A stretch of 24,480 nucleotides of DNA from assembly GCA_964615935.1 (NCBI GenBank), contig CAZTTG010000094.1, forward strand, positions 1-24,480, read 5' to 3'. The position numbers and the translations under genes were made by a program. The notes beneath the pieces were generated by a model. That model did no database searches and was not told the DNA's origin. It worked only from the letters and a program-made list of their open reading frames with translations. This document shows, one piece after another, positions 1 through 7,560 of the stretch (the stretch's first letter is position 1; each line of letters starts with the position of its first letter). Source of the stretch: CAZTTG01 sp964615935 (GTDB lineage Bacteria; Planctomycetota; UBA1135; GCA-002686595).

Positions 1-588
1 GTCCCGCGCCGAGAGCAGGGCCAGCAGCATCCAGCCGCTGATGATCGCGCTGTCCCGCGGCTTCGCGCCGTCGACTCCCCAGGCCCCGCTGGGATTGCGT
101 AGGTCGAGGATGGCGCGAACGGCCTTGCGACAGGCGGGGTCCAGACCGCGCTTCGGCGAGAAGTAGTGCGCCTCGCACAGGGCCAGGGTCGCGAGGGCGT
201 GGCCGTGCAGGAGGGCTTCGCCCTCGGCCTCGCCGATGATCCCCGTCTCCGGGTCCTGCTGCCCCAGAAGCCACTCGACCGCCCGCGCGGCGTTCTCGTG
301 GAACACGCCGCCATCCAGGGTGGCGCCGTCCCCCAGGAGGCCGAAGACGGCGAGGCCGGTCACCGCCACGTCGTAGTCCGCCCGGCCGGCGCCGTCGGAC
401 TCCCTCCCCTCGGGATCGTGCTTGGCGAAGCCGTCGGCGTCCCAGCGGCCGTCCTCGTCCTGGTGGGCGATCAGCCAGGGCTCGCCCTCCCCGGGGCAGC
501 GGACGCACACGTCGCCGCCCTCCGGGAGGGGCGCGGTCGGACTCGCGAGGGTCAGGCAGGGGATCAGCAGGAGGATCGCGCTCTTCAT
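1..588 (-). CDS. Squalene-cyclase-like (prenyltransferase repeat) protein, 3' end cut off
   Basis: The frame is open from an ATG at 588 to the window edge (196 codons seen, no stop). The N-terminus MKSAILLLIPCLTLAS looks like a signal peptide, so the protein is probably exported. Then come repeats typical of the (alpha/alpha)6 toroid of squalene-cyclase/prenyltransferase-like proteins: WLIAHQDEDGRWDADGF, an aspartate-rich SDGAGRADYDVAVTGLAVFGLLGDG stretch (given here only as a landmark, ending near residue 88), AVEWLLGQQDPETGIIG, HGHALATLALCEAHY and NPSGAWGV. Such repeat proteins are common in Planctomycetota and are usually not true hopene cyclases; the cyclase DXDD motif is not visible in the part present. 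Two Cys (VCVRC) follow the signal peptide. A weak GGGAG lies before the ATG. The gene follows the EF-Tu-like gene by 91 bp on the same strand. Function unknown. Confidence 0.75.
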   Translation of the reverse strand, partial: MKSAILLLIPCLTLASPTAPLPEGGDVCVRCPGEGEPWLIAHQDEDGRWDADGFAKHDPEGRESDGAGRADYDVAVTGLAVFGLLGDGATLDGGVFHENAARAVEWLLGQQDPETGIIGEAEGEALLHGHALATLALCEAHYFSPKRGLDPACRKAVRAILDLRNPSGAWGVDGAKPRDSAIISGWMLLALLSARD

Positions 589-600
589 GTCGGCTCCCAG

Positions 601-671
601 GGCTCGGCCGGGCAACGGACCGCCCCCGAGCCGGTTCACGGCCGACCCGATTTCTCCGCCCGCCTGCGGGC
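601..671 (-). repeat. Two GC-rich stem-loops between the EF-Tu-like gene and the cyclase-like gene
   Basis: Read on the minus strand after the stop at 680, the first hairpin is GCCCGC/GCGGGC (658-663 with 666-671, 2-nt loop). The second is a compound stem, GGCTCGG (601-607) with CCGAGCC (626-632), holding an inner GGGC/GCCC pair. Neither is followed by a T-run, so they are not textbook intrinsic terminators. They could weaken read-through or form a leader structure for the gene that starts at 588. The rest of the 91-bp gap shows nothing recognisable. Confidence 0.35.
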
Positions 672-679
672 CCGAGAGC

Positions 680-940
680 TCAATCGTTGGTGACCTTGTA
701 GACCTCGTCGCGCTCGCGGGCCTGATCGATGACCTTCAGGCCGATCGCGTCGCCCGCTCGAGCCACCTCGACCGCCTTGCCGTCGATCTGGATGGAGTCG
801 ACGTGCTGGCTGAAGTCGCTGGTGCTCCCCCGGACGCGGATCACGTCCCCGGCGCGCAGCTCGCCCTCGGCGAGCTGGATCGCGGCCACGCCGATGTTGC
901 CGTAGTAGTGGATGACGACGCCGATCTTCTGCTCCGCCAT
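680..940 (-). CDS. Translation elongation factor-like mini-protein (EF-Tu domain 2 fold)
   Basis: This is an 86-residue protein that starts MAEQKIGVVIHYYGNIGVA and runs through LAEGELRAGDVIRVRG, a DFSQHVDSIQIDGK segment and GDAIGLKV to a charged end. It matches the stand-alone beta-barrel family annotated as translation elongation factor-like protein, which resembles domain II of EF-Tu/IF2 and has no GTPase domain. The length is normal for that family, so it is not a fragment of a larger factor. Members often lie near U32 peptidase genes, but none is visible here. The ATG at 940 has GGAG a few bases upstream. It is divergent from the rhamnosidase, with 225 bp between the starts. The family's role is not established; RNA or tRNA contact through the barrel is only inference. 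Confidence 0.8.
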   Translation of the reverse strand: MAEQKIGVVIHYYGNIGVAAIQLAEGELRAGDVIRVRGSTSDFSQHVDSIQIDGKAVEVARAGDAIGLKVIDQARERDEVYKVTND

Positions 941-1165
941 GGTCTCCGTCCTTCCCGGCCTCGGAGGAGGCCGCTCTCAACCCGTGCGGTCCTCGCGTCG
1001 TTCCGCCATGCTAATCCAGCTCGTCCCCGGCCGCACCGATTCGCGGCCGGCGGGCGGTTTTCCCGCATTCGGGCCCCGGGAAGCGGCTGGCCGGGCCGCG
1101 AGGGCCCTCCTATGCTGGGCGCTTTCCCGATCATGAGCGCCGTCCCGGCGCAGAGGACCCGGACC
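941..1165. promoter_or_regulatory. Divergent intergenic region with a perfect 8-bp inverted repeat
   Basis: This gap separates two divergently transcribed genes and should hold both promoters. The clearest structure is CCGGCCGC (1027-1034), an 8-nt spacer, and GCGGCCGG (1043-1050). It could be an operator or only a GC-rich hairpin. A TATGCT at 1111-1116 resembles a -10 box but no convincing -35 lies at the right distance. AGAGGA (1152-1157) is the likely ribosome-binding site for the rhamnosidase ATG at 1166. Confidence 0.3.
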
Positions 1166-4100
1166 ATGGCGAGGTGGATTGGCGTGGCGGCCCTGTTCCT
1201 GACTTCCTGCACGAGCCTCTGGGGGGCGAGCGACGAGGAGGGCTTCGGCGCGGTCGGGCTGCGCTGCGAGCACCGCCGCGATCCGATGGGGATCGACGCG
1301 GCGCCGCCGCTGCTCTCCTGGAAGCTGGTCGAGCCCGATCCCCGGGTCCGCGGCCAGGTGCAGATCGCCCGGCAGATCCTGGTGGCCAGCAGCCCCGAGA
1401 TCCTGGCCGAGGGTCGCGGGGACCTGTGGGACTCGGGTCGGGTGGTCTCGGACCGGACCCGGGACGTCGAGTACGGCGGGAGGAAGCTCGTCTCGGGTCA
1501 GCGCTGCTTCTGGAAGGTGCGCGTGTGGGACCGCGAGGGCCGGCCCTCGGCCTGGAGCGAGCCGGCCCGATGGTCGATGGGCCTGCTGGACCCCTCCGAC
1601 TGGAAGGCCCGCTGGATCGGCCACGACGCGCCCCTGCAGCGCGAGGACGAGCTGCCCCGTCTGGACGGGGCGCAGTGGATCTGGCTGGAGGCGGATCCCC
1701 CCCTGAACGCGCCCGCCGGACAGAGGGCCTTCAGCGCGCGCTGGGATCTCCCCGACGACCTCGAGATCGAGGGCGCGCAGATGGTCGTCACCGTGGACGA
1801 CCGCCTGGAGCTCTTCGTCAACGGCCGCGCCGTGAGGATCCCCTCGAGCGAGCGCCACTCCTGGAAGACCGTCTCGGTCGTCGACCTGCGCGAGCTCCTG
1901 CGGCCCGGGGCCAACGAGCTGGGCATCCTCGCCGAGAACGTCACCCAGGGACCCGCGGGCCTGATCGCTCGCCTGGTGGTGACGACGAGCTCGGGCGAGG
2001 GGTTCGAGCTCGTCACCGACGACGACTGGCTCTGCACCGACGAGGTGCCCGAGGACTGGCGCGGCGAGGCGCCCGTGGACGCGCCCTGGCCCGCCTGCCG
2101 AATCCTGGTGCCCTTCGGGGCCGAGCCCTGGGGCCAGCTCGAGCCGGGCGGGCTCTTCCTGCCTCCCCCTCGCTACCTGCGCACCGAGTTCGCCGCCCGC
2201 GCGCCGGTCTCTCGGGCCACCCTCTACGCCTCGGCCCTGGGTCTGTACGAGGTGCACCTCAACGGCGAGCGCGTGGGCGAGGACTCCTTCACGCCGGGAT
2301 GGACCGACTACGAGAAGCGGGTCTACTACAACACCTACGACGCGACCGAGCTCGTCCGCGAGGGCGCCAACGGCATCGGCGCGGTCCTGGCCGACGGCTG
2401 GTACGCGGGCCACGTGGGCTTCGGCCACCGCCGGCACCACTACGGCGAGAAGACGCGGGCGCTGGTCCAGCTCGAGATCGAGTACGAGGACGGCACCCGC
2501 GAGACCGTGGCCAGCGGGGCGGACTGGAAGACCTCGCTGGGCCCCCTGCTCGAGGCCGACCTGCTCATGGGCGAGGCCTTTGACGCCCGCCGCGAGATGC
2601 CCGGCTGGGACCGAGCCGGTTTCGACGACTCGGACTGGCAGCCGGTGGAGGTCGGGGCCGAGCACGAGGCGTCGCTCGAGCCCTACCCGGCCCAGACCGC
2701 GGGCCCCATCGCCACCTTCGAGCCGGTGGAGATCACCGAGCCCCTCCCGGGGACCTGGGTCCTGGACCTGGGGCAGAACTTCGCCGGGGTCGTGCGCCTG
2801 AAGGTCCGCGGCGAGCCGGGCCAGCGCATCGTGCTGCGCCACGCCGAGCGGCTGGCCGAGGACGGCACGATCTACACCGAGAACCTGCGCGCGGCCCGGG
2901 CCACCGACACCTACGTGTGCCGCGGCGGCGGCCTGGAGACCTGGCAGCCGCGCTTCACCTTCCACGGCTTCCAGTACGTGGAGGTCACCGGGCTCTCCGA
3001 GCCGCCGACCGCGGAGACGATCACCGGCGTGGCCCTGGGCTCGCGCACGCCCCCGGTGGGCCGCTTCCAGTGTTCCGAGCCCATGCTGGAGCAGCTCTTC
3101 AGCAACATCCACTGGACCCAGCGCATGAACTTCATCGACATCCCCACCGACTGCCCCCAGCGCGACGAGCGCCTGGGGTGGACCGGGGATGCGCAGATCT
3201 ACGTGCGCACCGCCGCTGCCCTGTGCGACGTGCAGGCCTTCTTCGGCAAGTGGCTGGTGGACCTGGCCGACGCCCAGCGCGAGGACGGCCAGTTCCCCTC
3301 GGTGGCGCCGCTGAAGTGCGCCGGCTCGGACGGCGGGCCGGCCTGGTCGGACGCGGGGACCATCTGCCCCTGGACCATCTACGAGGTCTACGGCGACCGG
3401 CGCCTTCTCGCGCGGCACTACGAGGGCATGAAGCGCTACCTGGCCTTCTGCGAGGGGCGCTGCGACGAGGAGCTCCTGCCGCCGGAGAAGTTCCACTGCT
3501 ACGGCGACTGGGTCAACATCGACGCCGACACCCCCAAGGACCTGATCTACACCGCCTACTTCGCGCACAGCGCGCGGCTCACGGCGAGGAGCGCCGAGGC
3601 CCTGGGCCTCGCGGAGGAGGCCGCGCGCTACGAGGCCCTCTTCCAGCGCATCGCCCAGGCCTTCAACCAGGCCTACGTCCAGGGCGACGGCCGCATCGGG
3701 GCCAACACCCAGTGCGGCTACGTCCTGGCCCTGGCCTTCGACCTGGTGGCGGGCGAGCGCCGCGAGCAGGCCGCGGCCTTCCTGCTGGAGGCGCTGGAGC
3801 GCCGCGACTGGCACCTGTCCACGGGTTTCGTGGGCACCAAGGACCTGATGCTGGTCCTCTCCAAGATCGGCCGCGACGACGTGGCCTGGCGCCTGATCCT
3901 GAACCGCACCTTCCCCTCCTGGGGCTTCTCCATCGAGCACGGCGCCACCACCATCTGGGAGCGCTGGAACGGGTGGACGCCGGAGGAGGGCTTCGCCACC
4001 CCGGGCATGAACTCCTTCGCGCACTACTCCTTCGGGGCGGTGGGTCAGTGGATGTTCGACACCATCGGCGGGATCGACGCGGCCCGGCCGGGCTTCGATG

Positions 4101-4402
4101 AGATCCGGATCCGGCCGCGGCCGGGCGGGGGGCTCACCTGGGCCAAGACCCGCTACGACTCGGTGCACGGGCCCATCGCGACGCACTGGCGGCGCGAGGG
4201 CGGGGGGCTGAGGCTCGACGTGACGATTCCCCCCAACACCCGCGCGGTGGTGCACGTCCCGGCCCTGGCGGCCGAGGGAGTGACCGAGGGGGGCGAGCCG
4301 GTGGAGAGGGCCGAGGGGCTGAAGCCGCTCGGGTTCCGGGACGGGGCGGCGGTCTTCGAGGTGGGGTCGGGGCGGTACTCGTTCCGGTCGCGGGTCGAGT
4401 AG
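1166..4402 (+). CDS. Alpha-L-rhamnosidase, GH78, predicted lipoprotein
   Basis: The product (1078 aa) should cleave terminal alpha-L-rhamnose from polysaccharides or glycosides outside the cytoplasm. The start at 1166 is chosen because AGAGGA precedes it and because it gives MARWIGVAALFLTSC, a short signal with lipobox LTSC. ATGs at 1133 and 1112 are in frame but would bury the signal, and the open frame back to 422 is not family-like. Order seen: N-terminal beta-sandwich, an inserted lectin-like stretch starting WIWLEADPP (about residues 170-300; CBM67-like insertion is inference), Bac_rhamnosid_N region (VSRATLYASALGLYEVHLNG), then the (alpha/alpha)6 catalytic domain. DIPTDCPQRDERLGWTGD gives D662 and E668, matching Asp630 and general acid Glu636 of Streptomyces avermitilis SaRha78A; TIWERW gives E932, matching the base Glu895. 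A C-terminal beta-domain follows. It converges on the rhamnose isomerase/kinase operon, so its product feeds that pathway. Confidence 0.93.
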   Translation: MARWIGVAALFLTSCTSLWGASDEEGFGAVGLRCEHRRDPMGIDAAPPLLSWKLVEPDPRVRGQVQIARQILVASSPEILAEGRGDLWDSGRVVSDRTRDVEYGGRKLVSGQRCFWKVRVWDREGRPSAWSEPARWSMGLLDPSDWKARWIGHDAPLQREDELPRLDGAQWIWLEADPPLNAPAGQRAFSARWDLPDDLEIEGAQMVVTVDDRLELFVNGRAVRIPSSERHSWKTVSVVDLRELLRPGANELGILAENVTQGPAGLIARLVVTTSSGEGFELVTDDDWLCTDEVPEDWRGEAPVDAPWPACRILVPFGAEPWGQLEPGGLFLPPPRYLRTEFAARAPVSRATLYASALGLYEVHLNGERVGEDSFTPGWTDYEKRVYYNTYDATELVREGANGIGAVLADGWYAGHVGFGHRRHHYGEKTRALVQLEIEYEDGTRETVASGADWKTSLGPLLEADLLMGEAFDARREMPGWDRAGFDDSDWQPVEVGAEHEASLEPYPAQTAGPIATFEPVEITEPLPGTWVLDLGQNFAGVVRLKVRGEPGQRIVLRHAERLAEDGTIYTENLRAARATDTYVCRGGGLETWQPRFTFHGFQYVEVTGLSEPPTAETITGVALGSRTPPVGRFQCSEPMLEQLFSNIHWTQRMNFIDIPTDCPQRDERLGWTGDAQIYVRTAAALCDVQAFFGKWLVDLADAQREDGQFPSVAPLKCAGSDGGPAWSDAGTICPWTIYEVYGDRRLLARHYEGMKRYLAFCEGRCDEELLPPEKFHCYGDWVNIDADTPKDLIYTAYFAHSARLTARSAEALGLAEEAARYEALFQRIAQAFNQAYVQGDGRIGANTQCGYVLALAFDLVAGERREQAAAFLLEALERRDWHLSTGFVGTKDLMLVLSKIGRDDVAWRLILNRTFPSWGFSIEHGATTIWERWNGWTPEEGFATPGMNSFAHYSFGAVGQWMFDTIGGIDAARPGFDEIRIRPRPGGGLTWAKTRYDSVHGPIATHWRREGGGLRLDVTIPPNTRAVVHVPALAAEGVTEGGEPVERAEGLKPLGFRDGAAVFEVGSGRYSFRSRVE

Positions 4403-4479
4403 GATCACGCGGAGTACGGCGGCGGTCGTGCGACCGGGCGGAGGCTCGGAGCGCCCCGGCGAACCGCTCCTCCAACCGC

Positions 4480-4703
4480 GAGGCGTGGGCCCACGCCAGT
4501 GCAGTCCCGACGGTTCTCCCCACCTGGTATCTCCCACCCTGCCCGAGCCCTCACCCTGGGCCGAGGACCTCCCCGCGCGGCAAACTTGCCGCGCCGGCGC
4601 CGAGTGGCGCCGTAACGCCACGCTCGGTGCGCGCGGCGCACCGAGCATGTGGCGTGACCATCGGCCGAACCGTCCGACGCCGCAGTCCCGTGGGCCACGC
4701 CTC
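4480..4703. repeat. Imperfect long inverted repeat enclosing a hairpin cluster
   Basis: The left arm (4480-4516) reads GAGGCGTGGGCCCACG at its outer end and GACGGTTC at its inner end. The right arm (4667-4703), read on the minus strand, has GAGGCGTGGCCCACG and GACGGTTC at the same relative places, with a less similar middle that needs small gaps. The unit is about 224 bp. No target-site duplication is visible outside the arms, so a mobile origin is not shown. Confidence 0.45.
4575..4655. repeat. Three consecutive perfect or near-perfect hairpins
   Basis: Hairpin 1: GCGCGGCAA (4575-4583) pairs with TTGCCGCGC (4586-4594) across 2 nt. Hairpin 2: GGCGCC (4596-4601) pairs with GGCGCC (4606-4611) across 4 nt. 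Hairpin 3: GCTCGGTGCGC (4622-4632) pairs with GCGCACCGAGC (4636-4646) across 3 nt, and outside it ACGCCAC (4615-4621) pairs with GTGGCGT (4649-4655) past a 2-nt AT bulge, giving 18 bp. Three such stems within 81 bp is far beyond chance even in GC-rich DNA. Confidence 0.75.
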
Positions 4704-4769
4704 ACGGCAACAGGAATCGCTCGTGGGGGCAGGAACCCCGCGGGCGTCCCGGGAGGCTGTGACGAGGCC

Positions 4770-4788
4770 GCGCCCGCTCCGCGGGCGC
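4770..4788 (-). terminator. Possible terminator hairpin of the rhamnose operon
   Basis: GCGCCCGC (4770-4777) pairs with GCGGGCGC (4781-4788) across TCC. It starts 46 bp downstream of the rhamnulokinase stop. No T-run follows on the minus strand, so this is a weak call; it may act with the larger hairpin cluster beyond it. Confidence 0.3.
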
Positions 4789-4833
4789 TCGCCGAGTAGA
4801 CCGCTCACGTCTGCCGTTGCTCCGGCCCCCGCC

Positions 4834-6249
4834 TCAGCCGGCACCAAACTCCCGACAGGGAAAGCTGCGCGCGATTGCGGCCCGGGCCTCGGCCAGGTCC
4901 TTGAAGGCGCCGGCCTGGATCGCCTGCAGGCACACGTTCCCAAGCGCCGTGGCCTCCACCGGCCCGGCGCGGACCGGCAGGCCGGAGGCGTCGGCGATGG
5001 CCTGGTTCAGGAAGTCGTTCTGGCTACCCCCCCCGACGACGTGCACGCCCGACAGGGAGCGCCCGGTCACCTCCCGAAGCCGCTCCAGGATCTGCGCCGT
5101 GCGCCGGGCGATGGACTCCAGGATCAGCCTCGCCAGGGCCGCCGGGTCCTCGGGCGCGCGCGCTCCGCGCTCCTCCAGGTGAGCGCGCACCTCGGCCACC
5201 ATGTCCTCGGGGTGCAGGAAGCGCAGGTCGTCCGGGTCGATGAGAGCCTCCGGCGACGGGCTCGCGGCCACGCGGCGGAGGAGCTCGGCGTGGTCGAGGT
5301 CCAGGCCCCGACTCCGCCACACCTCGCGGCAGGACTCCAGGATCCACAGCCCCGCGCAGTTCACCAGGAAGCGCGTCGTGCCGAAGACCCCGGCCTCGTT
5401 GGTGAAGCCGCCCTCCATCGCCTCCTCGCTCAAGACGGGCTCGGGGGCCTCGATGCCCACGAGGGACCAGGTGCCCGAGGACACGAAGGCCCAGCCCTCC
5501 TCCAGGGGCGTGGCCGCCACCGCGCTGGCGGTGTCGTGCGCGGCCGGGCAGACCACCGGGACCGCTCCCAGGCCGAGCTCCTCCGCCAGCGCGGGCTTCA
5601 GTCTCCCCAGGAGCGTGCCCGGGCCCACCAGCTCGGGCATCACCTCGCCCGGCACGCCCACCGCCTCGAGCAGGCCGCGGTCCCAGGTCCGCGAGCGCGC
5701 CTCCAGGGCCATGGAGGTGCTGGCGATGGTGAGCTCGCCGCTCCGGCTGCCGCACAGGAGGTGGTGGATCAGGTCGGGCATCATCAGGAGGGTGGCGGCC
5801 TCCTCGGGCCACTCCCCCTGCCGCACCTGGGCCAGGAGCTGGACCAGGGTGTTGAAGGGCTGGAACTGGATTCCGGTCCTCGCGTAGAGCTCCGCGCGGG
5901 GCACGAGCGCGTGGAGCTCCTCGAGCATCCCGTCCGTGCGCGGGTCGCGGTAACGCACCGGGTCGGCGAGCAGCCGGCCCTCGGCGTCGATCAGGCCGAA
6001 GTCCACGCCCCAGGTGTCCACCCCGATGCTCGCGAGCTCGCCGGCGCGCTCGCCCGCCAGGGCCAGGCCGCGCGCGACCTCCGCGAACATGGCCCCCAGC
6101 GACCAGCGGTCCCGGCCGCCGCCCTGGCAGGTGGGCTGGACGAAGCGGTGCACCTCGTCGAGCGCGATGGCCTCGCCCTCCACGCGCCCCAGGATGACCC
6201 GGCCGCTGCCGGCCCCCAGGTCCACCGCCGCGAAGGCCGGGCCGCTCAC
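4834..6249 (-). CDS. rhaB: Rhamnulokinase (FGGY kinase)
   Basis: This 471-aa cytoplasmic enzyme phosphorylates L-rhamnulose to rhamnulose-1-phosphate with ATP. The length is close to E. coli RhaB (489 aa). It opens with FAAVDLGAGSGRVILG, the FGGY phosphate-binding motif (RhaB has DLGASSGR). IGVDTWGVDFGLID follows. AAHDTASAVAA gives D239, at the place of the catalytic base Asp237 in E. coli RhaB. FVSSGTWSLVG and VVGGGSQNDFLNQAIAD are the C-terminal ATP-binding motifs. The GTG start at 6249 overlaps the isomerase stop in GTGA, so translation is probably coupled. A longer open frame exists upstream but runs through the isomerase gene and is not real. It is the last gene of the operon; a rhamnulose-1-phosphate aldolase, normally the next step, is absent here. 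Confidence 0.93.
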   Translation of the reverse strand: MSGPAFAAVDLGAGSGRVILGRVEGEAIALDEVHRFVQPTCQGGGRDRWSLGAMFAEVARGLALAGERAGELASIGVDTWGVDFGLIDAEGRLLADPVRYRDPRTDGMLEELHALVPRAELYARTGIQFQPFNTLVQLLAQVRQGEWPEEAATLLMMPDLIHHLLCGSRSGELTIASTSMALEARSRTWDRGLLEAVGVPGEVMPELVGPGTLLGRLKPALAEELGLGAVPVVCPAAHDTASAVAATPLEEGWAFVSSGTWSLVGIEAPEPVLSEEAMEGGFTNEAGVFGTTRFLVNCAGLWILESCREVWRSRGLDLDHAELLRRVAASPSPEALIDPDDLRFLHPEDMVAEVRAHLEERGARAPEDPAALARLILESIARRTAQILERLREVTGRSLSGVHVVGGGSQNDFLNQAIADASGLPVRAGPVEATALGNVCLQAIQAGAFKDLAEARAAIARSFPCREFGAG

Positions 6250-7547
6250 GGCACGATCCCCCCGCCCGAGGGGGCGCTGGCACCCCGCTCCCCCGCCTTC
6301 CGCTCCCGATAGCCGCTGGCGCGGAAGACGGCCACCGGGTCCACCGCGCCGCCGGCGCGCACCCGGGCGGTGGCCAGGATGGGCTCCACGTCGGTGGTGA
6401 AGGCCCGCTTCAGCGTGCGCAGGGCCATGATCGCGTCGTTGGCCTCCTGGTGGGCCGCCAGGGCCTGGCGGTCCACCAGCAGCGCCTGGACAAAGGCCCG
6501 CTGCACCTCCATGGCGCTGCACATCAGGGATTCGATGGGGTCGGTCACGTTGTGCGACTGGTCGAGCATGTAGGCCGGGGCGAAGTCGGGATCGGAGAGG
6601 CTCGCCGCCGAGAGCTCGCAGAAGACCAGGAAGAGCTGGAAGGGGTGGATCGAGCCGCTGTCCAGGTCGTCGTCGCCGTACTTGCTGTCGTTGAAGTGGA
6701 AGCCGCCCAGCTTGCCGAGCTGGATGAGGCGCGCGACCACCATCTCGATGTTGGTGTTGGGCGCGTGGTGCCCCAGGTCCACCAGGCAGCGCGCCTTCGG
6801 CCCCAGCTCGCGCGCGCACCAGTAGCTGGTGCCCCAGTCGTTGATCACGGTCGAGTAGAAGGCCGGTTCGTAGAGCTTGTGCTCGAGGAACAGCGTCCAG
6901 TCCTCCGGCAGCCCGGCGTAGATCCGGCCCAGGCTCTCCAGGTAGCGCTCCAGCGCGCCGCGGAAGTCCTGCTGGCCGGGGAAGTTGGCGCCGTCGGCGA
7001 TCCACACCGTCAGCGCCGTCGATCCCAGGGCGCGGCCGATCTCGATGCACTCCAGGTTGTGGAGCACCGCCTGCTCGCGGACCTCCTCCCGGGTGTGGGT
7101 CAGGCTGCCGTACCTGTACGAGTGCGCCTGCCCCGGCTGGTCCTGGAAGGTGTTCGAGTTCATCGCGTCGAAGAGGAGGCCCCGCTCGGCCGCGCGCTCG
7201 CGCAGCACCGCCGCGTCCGGCGGCCGGTCCCAGGGGATGTGCAGCGAGACGCGCGGCGCGACCCGCACCAGCTCCTGGATGGTGGCGCAGTCGTCGAGCT
7301 TCTCGAAGACGTCCCGCGGCTCTCCCGGCCCGGGGAAGCGCGCGAAGCGGGTGCCCCCGGTGCCCACCCCCCAGGAGGGAACCGCCAGCGAGAAGCCCGC
7401 CGCGGCGCGGCAGAGGTCCTCGACGTCGATCCCCCGGCGCGAGAGCTGCTCGCCCAGGAAGGCGAAGTCCCGCTCGAGCTCGGCCCGTCGGGGCCGGTCC
7501 TCCTCGGCGATGAGATCGGGGGGAATGCGGTAGGCGGTCTCGGTCAC
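6246..7547 (-). CDS. rhaI: L-rhamnose isomerase, Pseudomonas stutzeri (RhaI) type
   Basis: This 433-aa TIM-barrel enzyme converts L-rhamnose to L-rhamnulose in the cytoplasm with divalent metals. Metal ligands are all visible and sit at almost the same spacing as in the P. stutzeri enzyme: E222 (LFLEHKLYEP), D257 and H260 (CLVDLGHHAPNTNIE), H284 (GGFHFNDSKYGDDDL), D292 and D294 in the same segment, and D329 (AYMLDQSHN), against E219, D254, H257, H281, D289, D291 and D327. It is therefore this family and not E. coli RhaA. The start is GTG at 7547, with a strong AGGAGGAGG just before it, 13 nt after the URO-D-like stop. The last 25 residues (from about GERGASAPSGGG) are a low-complexity tail. 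It is followed by rhaB with a 4-bp overlap. Confidence 0.93.
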   Translation of the reverse strand: MTETAYRIPPDLIAEEDRPRRAELERDFAFLGEQLSRRGIDVEDLCRAAAGFSLAVPSWGVGTGGTRFARFPGPGEPRDVFEKLDDCATIQELVRVAPRVSLHIPWDRPPDAAVLRERAAERGLLFDAMNSNTFQDQPGQAHSYRYGSLTHTREEVREQAVLHNLECIEIGRALGSTALTVWIADGANFPGQQDFRGALERYLESLGRIYAGLPEDWTLFLEHKLYEPAFYSTVINDWGTSYWCARELGPKARCLVDLGHHAPNTNIEMVVARLIQLGKLGGFHFNDSKYGDDDLDSGSIHPFQLFLVFCELSAASLSDPDFAPAYMLDQSHNVTDPIESLMCSAMEVQRAFVQALLVDRQALAAHQEANDAIMALRTLKRAFTTDVEPILATARVRAGGAVDPVAVFRASGYRERKAGERGASAPSGGGIVP

Positions 7548-7560
7548 GGCCTCCTCCTGT

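Larger units (their letters stand above)
4403..4833. other. 431-bp non-coding gap between convergent genes, rich in inverted repeats
   Basis: This gap lies between the stops of the rhamnosidase and the rhamnulokinase. No open frame in it looks like a protein. It holds a 16-bp perfect palindrome GGCGTGGGCCCACGCC (4482-4497), a tandem run of three hairpins (4575-4655), another hairpin (4770-4788), and a long imperfect inverted repeat joining 4480-4516 to 4667-4703. A shared GCAGTCCCG occurs at 4501-4509 and 4682-4690. None of the hairpins is followed by a T-run. It may be a bidirectional termination zone, a REP-like element, or a structured RNA; the sequence alone does not decide. Confidence 0.6.

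Noticed and set aside
422..1165. In-frame upstream extension of the rhamnosidase by up to 248 residues
   Set aside because: It runs over the divergent EF-Tu-like gene and the cyclase-like gene, has no family similarity, and would bury the lipoprotein signal; AGAGGA and the LTSC lipobox support 1166.
977..4705. Very long open frame (over 1200 codons) antisense to the rhamnosidase
   Set aside because: Its product is a low-complexity Arg/Gly/Pro/Ala/Val sequence with no motif, as expected for a shadow of a high-GC3 gene; the rhamnosidase on the other strand has clear catalytic motifs.
4403..4833. Group II intron, tRNA or small protein in the structured gap
   Set aside because: GAACCG/CGGTTC pairs and a GTGCG near the start recalled group II intron ends, but no reverse transcriptase, no proper domain V and no tRNA cloverleaf could be drawn; the short open frames have no protein character.
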